Shown here: piece after piece, positions 47,904-56,873 of the stretch | How positions within the stretch are numbered: position 1 is the first letter of the stretch | How the letters are laid out: each line of letters begins with the position of its first letter | From: a virus | DNA length: 64,000 nucleotides | Reading direction: 5' to 3' (one strand) | Virus record (IMG/VR): IMGVR_UViG_3300028610_001024 | Coordinates: 1 to 64,000 of that record | Program-made: the position numbers and the translations under genes | The notes under the pieces: model-generated | Databases searched by the model: none | What the model saw: only the letters and a program-made list of their open reading frames with translations | Told to the model about the DNA's origin: nothing

Positions 47904-48722
47904 ATGCCAGCAGATCTTGACAGTGGCGCGACTATTTTACTAGGGGTGGAATTCGGTGGATTGCGTATAGCCCCAGATGGGTTAACTGTAGAGTCGGGAG
48001 TTACTCACCCCACAATTGAGCTAACGGGTTCTATGTTGACCCCTACTGCCAATAACCACACGTATAAGAAATCCGGAGATAGAACAGATCAGAACAAAGA
48101 AATTGGTGAGGCCTTCGTTTGGGAGTTAAAGGTTTTCACCTGTGGACCTGATAGTCGAGTGGAATATAAACTATTAAACGATGCGCTGCGATTGGATCCT
48201 GATGGGAACTTCATTGGTAAACAGGGAGTTCTTATGGTTGAAGGTAGTCAAGATCTGGCACCTAGTCCAACTAATACGGTTTTGGGATTCCAGATTCCTG
48301 GAAACCGATTAGGACCGATAGGTGGGAATGTTGGAGATCCAAAGGAGTATACGTACACTACTCCTGTTAGTGGAGCTATTGAGGAATTAACTACGGTTAT
48401 TGCTCAACCTACTACTCTAGTTGCTCTAGAGACTGGACCGACTACAATTGATCTTACTTGGGATGCTGATAGTGAACTATTAGTAAATCACCAGGGCATT
48501 TTCAGAGTTAAACACTATGATATCTTTCAGAGCTTGACTACCAGTGTAGGGTTCGTAAAGGTTAATACGGCCCCTGTGTTAGCTAATCAGAATGGAAATA
48601 CCTTCACTGCAACGGGGTTGACTACTGTTACACAGTACTTCTTCTATGTCGTTGCGCGAGGTATCTTTGGAGACGGCGATTCATCTCCAATTAGCGCTGA
48701 AGCGGAAGATACCACGTCGTAA
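47904..48722 (+). CDS. Major tail (tube) protein with C-terminal FN3-like domain
   Basis: 272 residues. The first 165 are beta-rich with DLDSGATILLGVEFGGLRIA at the start, in keeping with siphovirus tube proteins. From about 175 an FN3/Ig-like domain (PTTIDLTWDADS; TVTQYFFYVVARGIFGDGDS) is attached, a common tube decoration. GC-rich codon use like the capsid gene suggests high expression. A large terminator follows. Confidence 0.75.
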   Translation: MPADLDSGATILLGVEFGGLRIAPDGLTVESGVTHPTIELTGSMLTPTANNHTYKKSGDRTDQNKEIGEAFVWELKVFTCGPDSRVEYKLLNDALRLDPDGNFIGKQGVLMVEGSQDLAPSPTNTVLGFQIPGNRLGPIGGNVGDPKEYTYTTPVSGAIEELTTVIAQPTTLVALETGPTTIDLTWDADSELLVNHQGIFRVKHYDIFQSLTTSVGFVKVNTAPVLANQNGNTFTATGLTTVTQYFFYVVARGIFGDGDSSPISAEAEDTTS

Positions 48723-48727
48723 GTAAT

Positions 48728-48812
48728 AAAAAAGGCTGGCCCTCCAGGGTTGACGTTAAGCGACACACCTACTGTAGCCCGTGTCGATACCTGCGTCAGG
48801 GCCAGTCTTTTT
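48728..48812 (+). terminator. 85-base structured terminator
   Basis: The outer 15-bp stem (AAAAAGGCTGGCCCT with AGGGCCAGTCTTTTT, one G.T pair) ends in five Ts. Within it TGACG pairs with CGTCA and CGACAC with GTGTCG. Because the stem has A- and T-runs at both ends it could stop transcription from either side. The long inner arms exceed what a terminator needs. Confidence 0.75.
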
Positions 48813-48885
48813 ACCCGTTTTTAGTTTCAATTTTTAACCCTTCCAACTTTGCCTCAATTAACCTTTCCTTTACTTGGAGTTTACC

Positions 48886-49764
48886 ATGAAGTCTTTTACC
48901 CCTGAAGTGATCCCACAAGTTGAATCGTTTAACGATCCATACGAATTAGGTGCTACATTTTTAATTGGTAGACTAGGGTCTAGTAAAAGTGGCAGCAGAG
49001 AGGTTGAAGCGTTCATTACAAAGGTTAACCAAGGTAAAAATAAAGCTAAACGGGAAGCTATGAAGCGGGCTAAATTACTGGCCCCTAAAGCTAGTGGGCT
49101 TGTAGATATATATAGTCTAATGGGGGAAGATCAGGTTTATGGAGAAGAGTTACGAGATATTGATGAGGAGGAAAATAGAAAGGAAGATTATCACAGTGAA
49201 TTAAATGCTATTTCGGTTGTTAGGGGTTGGAGTGGTAAAGCGTTCACGGAGAAGGAATTACCTATTGATGGAGCTTTTGATAATGATCGTATAAGGGAAA
49301 TGATATTTGAACCTCATGGACCTTTAGAGGATGAAGAGGATAAGCAAGTTATTGTTCAGCGGTTTAAGAATATTGAAACAGGTGAAATGATTAGTAATCA
49401 GAGTGATATTTTTGATACGATTGAGACGATGTTTGATAAGGTTAGTAAGGAGTGTGTCAAGAAAGGTGAAGCTGAGGAAAAGAAGCTTCAGGATGAATTC
49501 AATAGATTAGAATTTGATGGTAAGCAGAAATTTGAATATGAAGCTATGGCGTTACAGTATAGGGATAAAATAAGAGAATCTTATAAAAACCTGCGTGAAG
49601 AGTATGATAAGAAGGCCTATACTAAGTTAGAAAAAATGGGTTATGCAGAGTTACCCTTTTTCAGCTACACCTTACGTGTAGCTTTAGCATTGTGGATAGT
49701 TGAAAAGGCTGTAGAGGTGGAGGCTAACTATAATAGAAAAAAAGGGACATTTCGGAGGGCTTAG
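48886..49764 (+). CDS. Tail assembly chaperone, short form (gpG-like)
   Basis: 292 residues from ATG 48886 (TGGAG at correct distance). Acidic, helical, with a long coiled middle (EEKKLQDEFNRLEFDGKQKF), upstream of the tape measure, as tail chaperones are. The gene ends at TAG 49762, just past the slippery site at 49737-49743. Confidence 0.78.
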   Translation: MKSFTPEVIPQVESFNDPYELGATFLIGRLGSSKSGSREVEAFITKVNQGKNKAKREAMKRAKLLAPKASGLVDIYSLMGEDQVYGEELRDIDEEENRKEDYHSELNAISVVRGWSGKAFTEKELPIDGAFDNDRIREMIFEPHGPLEDEEDKQVIVQRFKNIETGEMISNQSDIFDTIETMFDKVSKECVKKGEAEEKKLQDEFNRLEFDGKQKFEYEAMALQYRDKIRESYKNLREEYDKKAYTKLEKMGYAELPFFSYTLRVALALWIVEKAVEVEANYNRKKGTFRRA

Positions 49765-50282
49765 CTGAATGGGCTAGGTTTCAATCGTTTATATCACGGG
49801 CGTATGACGCACCGTTTGATCCATTTAAACTATGGAGAAAGCACGTCAAGCGTGGTAATGAAACCTGCTATAAATGTTTAAAGCAATTCTCTGGTATGAG
49901 AATGTGCCCCGAGTGTGGGGGATGGACTATACCACAATTACCCCAGTCGTACTTCCCAGGATGGGTAGGACATACTGATAAAGAAACAGGGGAGTGGATA
50001 ACTGATTTACCAGATATCATATTAGGATTCCCAATAATGGATGCATCGTTGCAAGATGTGTTCATTACTAACTGGCAATGTTTACCTGGGGATTCTATGG
50101 GAGTACCTAGTTTTTCGCCTAATGAAATGCTGGCTTTTGATAGAGATTGTAGGTTAGATAATGAAGACTTGGAATTTTATGGTGAAGTACTACGGAATAT
50201 GTCTAGTGGGTATAGAAAAGGTTATACTCAGGCTGGTGAGTATAAAGATAGATTAAAAAAGCAGAAACAAGGTGTGAGATAG
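48886..50282 (+). CDS. Tail assembly chaperone, frameshifted long form (gpGT-like) with zinc-ribbon tail
   Basis: At A AAA AAA (49737-49743, followed by GGG) a -1 slip changes the frame, which stays open from there to the TAG/stop at 50282. The added tail begins RDISEGLAEWARFQ, has a metal-type CYKCLKQF and CPECGGW pair, and is about 179 residues. The fused product would be about 465 residues. Siphoviruses make G and GT this way and GT links to the tape measure. The open -1 frame reaches back past the slip site. An independent start at 49896 is less likely. Confidence 0.82.
49737..49743 (+). promoter_or_regulatory. -1 ribosomal frameshift site A AAA AAA
   Basis: Seven As in phase (AGA AAA AAA GGG) 18 bases before the zero-frame TAG. 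Matches the X XXY YYZ rule. The run also puts it at risk of sequencing error, but the conserved genomic position supports real frameshifting. Confidence 0.78.
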
Positions 50283-50286
50283 AAAA

Positions 50287-53200
50287 GTGCCTAATGTAGC
50301 AGCAGATGGTTTTGAAACCCCGGTTAGACTGGGGTTTAAGCAGTTTGAGGGGGATTCTAGTAGAATCCTTAAAACTGTTGATAAGACTGTTAAAGGGTTG
50401 GATAGACTATCTAAACCTATAAAGGCTGATATTAGGCAGTTTTCGCAGGATATTAAAGGGGCGGTTGGTAAGGTAGAAAAGTTAGAAAAAGGTATTGATA
50501 AACTAGGTAAAGGTAGAACTAGAAAACCTTTAATATCAAAGACTGAGAGAGATAATCTAAAAGGTTTAAGTGATGGTATAGATAAAGTTGGCTTGAAGGC
50601 TAGTAATTTAGTTAGAAAGCAGAATTTAGTAAATAGCGTGATGCGGCAAACTGGGGTTTCGGCTCAAGTTGCTGGTCGCGCTGTTTCTGTTTATGCAGGG
50701 AATTTAGACCGGGCTGAGAAAGAAGCGGTACAGTTAGCTAGAGGATTAGGTAAAGCTAAAAATGAAACTAATAGATTAACTGAGGCACAGAAACGAGGGA
50801 ATAAAACTACAAGTAAGGGTAGTAATCAGTTATTAGAAATGGGTAAGCGGGCTGCTGGGTTAGCCTTAGCGTATGTCGGTGTTCGACAAGGTCTAGCCCA
50901 GATAGGTCAATCTACTGATGTATTTTTACAATTAGAGGACAACTTACTAGGCACTCAGGCGGTTACCAATTCAACGTCTGAGGAAATGAAAGGGTTATCT
51001 GATCAGACTAGAGAGTTAGGTAGAAGTACAAGGTTTACAGCGATTGAGGTAGCGAAAACTCAGCAGATACTGAGTAGAGCTGGATTTAGTATGCGGGAAA
51101 CGGTTGGAGCGTTACCGTCATTATTAAATTTTGCATCAGCTGCACAATTGGATTTAAACAGTGCTACTAGTATTGGTGCTGATATACTACGGAGTTTTAA
51201 TAGGGATGTTAGGGAGTTAGAGAATGTATTAGATATATTGGCGTTTGCGGCGAATAGGGCGAATACTGATGTACGGTTACTAAGTCAAGGCGCAAAGTTT
51301 GCGGCGCCAGTGTTTCAGGCTACAGGTCAAGGAGTGGATGTTATGTCCGCTGCTTTGGCTACTTTAGCTGATAGAGGGTTAAAAGGTGAACTAGGAGGCA
51401 CTGGTCTACGAATATCTATCCGTAGTTTGATTGCCCCCACAAAAATAGCTACTGAAACACTAAAGAAGATGGGGATCAATCTTGAGGATGTTGATTTCCA
51501 AGGGGAGAACCTAATAGATGTTATAAATCTATTAGCTGAGAAGAATTTGGGCGCTGCTGAGTCGTTTAGAATATTCAGTGCTCGTGGTGGTACGTCAATG
51601 CTAGCGTTGACTGCTGGGGTAGATAAGTTTAACGAGATATATACTGAAATGGGTGAAGGTGTTGACGGTACTACTAAACGCATGTCTGAGACGATAGAGA
51701 GTGGACTTGGCGGTAGTACTAGACGATTAGTTTCAGCTGTTGAAAGTGCAAGGATAGCGTTTAGTGAAGGCTATGTACCGGCATTGATGGAGAGTCAAAA
51801 GCGGACGATTGAGTTATTAAATACAAGTGAGGATACTTTAATTAGTTTAGGTAAATTAGCTGGTGGGGTGTTGAATATTACGTCGGCTTGGTTGAACTTT
51901 ATTACGGGGACGTCGTTGGTTAAGGGATTGTCTAGTAATATAGATGAGATTACAGCTTCTACTGTTAAAATGCAAGAGCAGTGGGGGTTGACAAGTAAGG
52001 CTATAGCTGGGGGGGCGGAGACTATAGATGAAAGATTAAAGGTTGTTCATGAGCAGTTAAAGAGAAATATAGCTCAGGCTAAGTTGTTTAGTAGTCAAAC
52101 CCCAGAACAAAAACGTAGACTTGGTGATAAACCTTTAGAGGCACAAAGGCAGATATTTGCACTTAGAACTGAAATAGAAGCCTTAGAGGCTGCGCAAGAC
52201 GGAGCCAATATAGCTGCTATTGAAGCTGCCGAGATAGCAGATGAGCAAGCTAAAGCGTTTGCCCGGGAAGAAAAAGAAGCTAAGTCGGTTGCACTTGGAG
52301 TCGAAGCTGTATCTAAAGCTAAACAGGATGCGAAGGTAATTACACGGGGGTTAAGATCTGAGATAGAGAAGCTAGAGATTAAGTTAGGTAAAGCAAAGAA
52401 TGCCTTAGATTTAGGGGTGTTGAGTTTAGGTAGCTATAATAAAGAAGTTGAAAGACTTAATGGGCTAATACATGATATTGAGGTGGATAAGTTAGCTCAA
52501 GAGATTGAAGGGCTAAAAGGGTTATTGGAGTTGACTCGACCAGAAATGGTTATTGAGGCTAAAGTTGAAACTAAGGAGATTGATGCACTAGAGAAGCGAC
52601 TGGATAAAGAATTAACATTAAGAATTGTTACCTCTATAGGGACGCCGGGGATACCAGATTTAGATAGCGGTTCAGGTGAACCTTTAGATATCTTTAACCC
52701 TGCTGATGACATTGAGGGTATTAAACAATTTGGTAAAGAGTATAAAAATCAACTAACCAAGGCACAGAAAATAACTGAGAAATTTGAAGGACAATGGGGG
52801 AATGTAGCCGATGCTATATTTCTTGCTGGAGATGCTATCTCTAGTATGGACAGCGGGTTAGGAGGTTTACTTAAATCTGTTAGTAGTTTAATACCGGCGT
52901 TCGAGAATTTAGCTAAGGCTAGAGCTAGCGGAGATCAGGTAGCTATAAATAACGCAAACGCTCAGTTGGCGGATGCAGTACTAGGTGCTGTGGGGACTGC
53001 TGCTGGGGGTGCGTTAGCTGGTGGTGGTACTTCTTCTTTTGGTGGAGAAAAAAGTGGTACTTTTTCTGAGGAAGGAGCCTCTATAGGAGGAATATTTGGA
53101 GGTACGGGGGCTTTTGTTGGCGCAGTTTTAGGGGCGTTCTTTAAGAAAGCTGGCGATACAATGGTGTTGCAATTCTCTCAGGGGCTAGATAATATAGAGT

Positions 53201-56200
53201 CGAGGGTTCAAGCTAGTGAGGGTTTAGAGGAGATTGCTGGATTCATTGCAGATCAGTTTGCTGGATTGTTTAATACTCTAGAGGATGAGTTAGGTCTAAC
53301 TGTATTTGAGGGGTTACAGGGTCTGGAGATAACTATAGAGAATGAATTGGCTACTGTTAGAATAGGAGGGGCTGTAAAAGGATTTAGAGGAATCGATAGT
53401 TTATCACAAGCTATGGCATTTGCAGCTGAAAGATTACTTAGTATGAATGAAAATGCGGAGGGGCTAGGGGATAATGTACGACAGGTATTTGAGAGAATAG
53501 GTGGACCATCAGAAGTAGGAGATTTTGAAGAACTAAGTGGGGCATTAAATCTAGCTATTGCAATGGATCGTCTAAATGATGGTCTTGATATTACACGCTC
53601 TACCACTGAGCTGTTTTTTGATAATCTACAAGATAAGACAGAGGAAAATCTTGAATTACAAGGAAAATTTAATTTAGTAGCTGAAGATGTTCTAGCACTT
53701 ACAGATAGAGCAATAGAACAGAAACGTAAAGAGTTAGGATTAGGTAGGGATACTCTATTTGGGGCTAGTAATATTGCTCAAGGATTCGCTGACTTAGCTA
53801 GAGAAATGGAGGGATTCAATACTGGAATAGATAAAGAATTGAAATTTAGAGAAAATCTTACATCTAATAGGGAAGGCTATATAGAAGGAGTAATAGAGGA
53901 AACAGTAGCTATAGAGAGGTTATCAGAAGGTATATCTAATATTTCTGGTGCTACTACTGAGGCAGCAGATGCAGTAGACCAGGCGATGTCAGATATTGTA
54001 CGTCAGGGTTTCAAAGATAGACTAGAAACGATATCTGAGGGTCGTGGCGATTTATCTATAGATAGTAAAGTAGATAGTATGGAAGCTGGGTTTGATAAGA
54101 CTATCGAGGCTTTACAGGATGCTTTAAGACTAGATGTAGCTAGAGATCAGGCTGAGGCGTTGGGTTTAAGTTTAGAAGAGATACCAGAGAAATTCAGTGC
54201 TGAAGATATTGCAGATGTTTTCCGTAAAGGAGCAGCTCAGGCAGGGACTTCTCTTATTACATTATTGCAACAAGTTAAAGGAGAACAATTTGGTATTGCT
54301 AAATTACAAGAAGCTGCTGCTATTGAGTATAAACTACAATTAGCAGCTCAGATAAGAGAAACACAACGTTTTCTTGAAATAGCAGACGATGCTAGTAAAA
54401 GCTTCTTGAGAGGTATTCTAAATGAGGCTAACTCATTACTTGGTGATCTAGAGTCTGGTGAGGTAAAGTTTACATCTCAAAAGCCAGGTAGGGGTAAAGG
54501 TAAGCAAAGACGAGAAGAAGCACGACGGGAAGCTGAAAAGGCTGCTGAACAATTAGAAGAATTTAATTTAAATTTAAGTCAGTTGACCTTAAATGCATCT
54601 ACTGCTAGTGGTACCCTGGGTGATCTATCGTCTAGATTACTTGATATTGTTACAATTGGCCAAGAAGCGTTAGATATAGGTGCTTCAGCTGAGGATGTTC
54701 GACGGCAACAAGGGTTATCAATAAGAGGAGAACGACAAGAATTATTGAGTCCCTTTAGAGAAGCTGCCGGGAGTAATTTCCTAACTGAGTCAGTGGATAT
54801 TGAACAGCAGCGCCAAGACGCTCTAGAGAAGGCTAAACTTATAGCGCAGACTCAGGCAGATTTATTAGGTGTTCCGTTTGAAGTAGCTTTTGCATCTATG
54901 GAGCTGGTGATAAACCGCGGCTCGAAACAGATGCAGAATGCCTTAACTAGGGCAATGGTTTCAAGTTTAGGTTTACCTCTAGAAAAAGTTAGAGATGGAC
55001 TTAAAGCTTTTAGATTAAGGATGAAGGATTTACATCTTGCATTTAAAACTGGGGCTATTAGTGAACGTAGATACCTAGATTTATTACAGCAGATACAGAC
55101 TCAACAGGATCAAGCTGTTGGTAGTGAGGCTTTAGGATTAGCTGATAAATATTATAAAGGAGTTATTGATGGGGAGGAGTTGCGACGTACCTTAGCAATA
55201 GCTAATTTTGATCTGGAATTATCACAAGCTGAGCTGAGATTTAATAGATTACTACTTGAAGGAGCTTTAAGCCAAGAAATTATTGAGAGTGTAAGTGGAA
55301 TGCTACAATTTATGAGAGATAACCCCCCCGATTGGGATGCGTTTTTTACTGGTGGTCCAAGTGATAAGTTAGGTGTAGGGAGTAGAATTAGTAGTACAGG
55401 TCCTACCGCTGTTACAATAGTAGAGGATAATTTTAAATCACTAATAGACTCTATAAATGGATTCTTAAGTCAATTCGATAGAGTAGACATAGGTAGATTT
55501 GAGACCCAAGCGAAAGACTGGATTGATGCTATTGGTGGTTTTAATCAAGATATTGATGCTGCTCTTACTGATAATACGGCTCTAATAAGTAGCCTAGGGG
55601 TTTTATCTAATTCTGTATTTGGCATTTCTGATATAACTCAGTTGACAAGTGAACAGTTAGATGAACTTTCTGCACTATTTCCTACTTTATCGCCTTTAGC
55701 ACATGAGCTAATAGCGCTAATTAGGTTAGAACAAGAACTTGATGCTATCTCTGGTCAGGCCTCGGGTAAGATATTAGATCTATACGAAGGTACCTTAGAG
55801 GTTACAAATCAGTTAGCACAAGAATATCAGAATATCAATAATGAATTTGCTGATGTTATAGCAGCACTAGATATTCTTGGTGGTACAGCTGAGGAACTTG
55901 CCCGTGCTGAGGAAATAAGGTTAGAAAGAATCGCCGCCTTTTGGGAACTTACTTTAAGTGGAGTTAGAGGGTTAAGTGAGGAATTACGCGGTGGTAGTCT
56001 CGGTGGGATATCTGCACGTAGGCGTGTTGATGTAGCTGAGGATAGAGTTGATGAATTACGAGCTAGATTAGAAGTGGATCCATTGGATTTTGAAGCGTTA
56101 GGTGAAATAGAGCAAGCTGTTAGAGATTTTATTGATGTACAGAGAGAATTTACAGGTGGAGCTGGGGCTGAGTTTGGATTAACCATTCAAGAGATGTTGG

Positions 56201-56484
56201 CATTCTTAGATACTATTCAACCACCAGATTTAACTAATGAACCTCCGTTAGCATCTCCAGATGTAACATTGAGAATGGATGTACAGACGGTAGAGCTGCA
56301 AAGTGTCAATGAGAAGTTGGTAGAGCAGAATTTGCATATGTTGGAAATGTTGCAGTTGAATAGAGATCGGATAACAGTGACGCAGATTCAACATGATGCA
56401 GAGATAGAAAATCAGAGTGCAATAGGTGGAGCTACTATTGAAGCTATCGAAGGGTTAGATAGTGTAACAAGTCCACCAAGTTAG
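50287..56484 (+). CDS. Tail tape measure protein
   Basis: 2065 residues, GTG start four bases after the chaperone. The N-terminal part (about 185-560) is the TP901-type tape measure core (GLSDQTRELGRSTRFTAIEV; ILSRAGFSMRETV). Long coiled stretches follow, with a hydrophobic Gly/Ala-rich segment around 895-955 (AVGTAAGGALAGGGTSSFGG) suited to membrane insertion during DNA entry. The length of this protein sets tail length, so the virion should have a long, flexible tail. The gene is uninterrupted over 6.2 kb. Confidence 0.92.
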   Translation: MPNVAADGFETPVRLGFKQFEGDSSRILKTVDKTVKGLDRLSKPIKADIRQFSQDIKGAVGKVEKLEKGIDKLGKGRTRKPLISKTERDNLKGLSDGIDKVGLKASNLVRKQNLVNSVMRQTGVSAQVAGRAVSVYAGNLDRAEKEAVQLARGLGKAKNETNRLTEAQKRGNKTTSKGSNQLLEMGKRAAGLALAYVGVRQGLAQIGQSTDVFLQLEDNLLGTQAVTNSTSEEMKGLSDQTRELGRSTRFTAIEVAKTQQILSRAGFSMRETVGALPSLLNFASAAQLDLNSATSIGADILRSFNRDVRELENVLDILAFAANRANTDVRLLSQGAKFAAPVFQATGQGVDVMSAALATLADRGLKGELGGTGLRISIRSLIAPTKIATETLKKMGINLEDVDFQGENLIDVINLLAEKNLGAAESFRIFSARGGTSMLALTAGVDKFNEIYTEMGEGVDGTTKRMSETIESGLGGSTRRLVSAVESARIAFSEGYVPALMESQKRTIELLNTSEDTLISLGKLAGGVLNITSAWLNFITGTSLVKGLSSNIDEITASTVKMQEQWGLTSKAIAGGAETIDERLKVVHEQLKRNIAQAKLFSSQTPEQKRRLGDKPLEAQRQIFALRTEIEALEAAQDGANIAAIEAAEIADEQAKAFAREEKEAKSVALGVEAVSKAKQDAKVITRGLRSEIEKLEIKLGKAKNALDLGVLSLGSYNKEVERLNGLIHDIEVDKLAQEIEGLKGLLELTRPEMVIEAKVETKEIDALEKRLDKELTLRIVTSIGTPGIPDLDSGSGEPLDIFNPADDIEGIKQFGKEYKNQLTKAQKITEKFEGQWGNVADAIFLAGDAISSMDSGLGGLLKSVSSLIPAFENLAKARASGDQVAINNANAQLADAVLGAVGTAAGGALAGGGTSSFGGEKSGTFSEEGASIGGIFGGTGAFVGAVLGAFFKKAGDTMVLQFSQGLDNIESRVQASEGLEEIAGFIADQFAGLFNTLEDELGLTVFEGLQGLEITIENELATVRIGGAVKGFRGIDSLSQAMAFAAERLLSMNENAEGLGDNVRQVFERIGGPSEVGDFEELSGALNLAIAMDRLNDGLDITRSTTELFFDNLQDKTEENLELQGKFNLVAEDVLALTDRAIEQKRKELGLGRDTLFGASNIAQGFADLAREMEGFNTGIDKELKFRENLTSNREGYIEGVIEETVAIERLSEGISNISGATTEAADAVDQAMSDIVRQGFKDRLETISEGRGDLSIDSKVDSMEAGFDKTIEALQDALRLDVARDQAEALGLSLEEIPEKFSAEDIADVFRKGAAQAGTSLITLLQQVKGEQFGIAKLQEAAAIEYKLQLAAQIRETQRFLEIADDASKSFLRGILNEANSLLGDLESGEVKFTSQKPGRGKGKQRREEARREAEKAAEQLEEFNLNLSQLTLNASTASGTLGDLSSRLLDIVTIGQEALDIGASAEDVRRQQGLSIRGERQELLSPFREAAGSNFLTESVDIEQQRQDALEKAKLIAQTQADLLGVPFEVAFASMELVINRGSKQMQNALTRAMVSSLGLPLEKVRDGLKAFRLRMKDLHLAFKTGAISERRYLDLLQQIQTQQDQAVGSEALGLADKYYKGVIDGEELRRTLAIANFDLELSQAELRFNRLLLEGALSQEIIESVSGMLQFMRDNPPDWDAFFTGGPSDKLGVGSRISSTGPTAVTIVEDNFKSLIDSINGFLSQFDRVDIGRFETQAKDWIDAIGGFNQDIDAALTDNTALISSLGVLSNSVFGISDITQLTSEQLDELSALFPTLSPLAHELIALIRLEQELDAISGQASGKILDLYEGTLEVTNQLAQEYQNINNEFADVIAALDILGGTAEELARAEEIRLERIAAFWELTLSGVRGLSEELRGGSLGGISARRRVDVAEDRVDELRARLEVDPLDFEALGEIEQAVRDFIDVQREFTGGAGAEFGLTIQEMLAFLDTIQPPDLTNEPPLASPDVTLRMDVQTVELQSVNEKLVEQNLHMLEMLQLNRDRITVTQIQHDAEIENQSAIGGATIEAIEGLDSVTSPPS

Positions 56485-56523
56485 GTAATGTGGGGTTATA
56501 GGGTAGTAGCATGATATTGGGGG

Positions 56524-56552
56524 TTGACATGGTTGGAACTAAGTGGTAAAAT
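56524..56552 (+). promoter_or_regulatory. Sigma-70 promoter after the tape measure
   Basis: TTGACA (56524-56529), 17 bases, TAAAAT (56547-56552): perfect -35 and a five-of-six -10 at ideal spacing. Drives the baseplate and fibre genes. Confidence 0.8.
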
Positions 56553-56593
56553 ACTTAAATTAGATTTAACTTTTTTTACTTGGAGTTTTAGTG

Positions 56594-56797
56594 ATGGAAA
56601 GAAAATCAAGATTCGATCCTACACATACACCTATACACAGTTGGTTTGGATTATCTTATGTATCTTTTCTAACCCTTCCTAGAGTGTTAATGGAGAATAT
56701 GCCACAGGAATGGCAAGTAAAAATGAGTGAATTACTAAAGGAATATGAAGATGAATTCCCTGGTATAGAATCAGAAATTGATGAACAAATTAGTTAA
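56594..56797 (+). CDS. 67-residue protein at baseplate operon head
   Basis: ATG 56594 (GTG 56591 also possible) after TGGAG. Tryptophan/phenylalanine-rich N-terminus and an acidic C-terminus. Overlaps the next peptide. Confidence 0.55.
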   Translation: MERKSRFDPTHTPIHSWFGLSYVSFLTLPRVLMENMPQEWQVKMSELLKEYEDEFPGIESEIDEQIS

Positions 56798-56873
56798 AAT
56801 TCCTGAACGAATAGTGAATTATCGCAGACCTGATACAGATTGGATAGAATCGATGAGGAAAACTGAAATATAA
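56781..56873 (+). CDS. 30-residue peptide
   Basis: Lies on the overlap of its neighbours (ends TAATG with the next start). Contains KIPERIVNYRRPDTDW. Coupled translation suggests it is real. Confidence 0.5.
   Translation: MNKLVKIPERIVNYRRPDTDWIESMRKTEI

Noticed and set aside
51327-56186. Several minus-strand open frames in the tape measure gene
   Set aside because: Ser/Pro-rich shadows of a long AT-rich + strand gene; none has a ribosome site.
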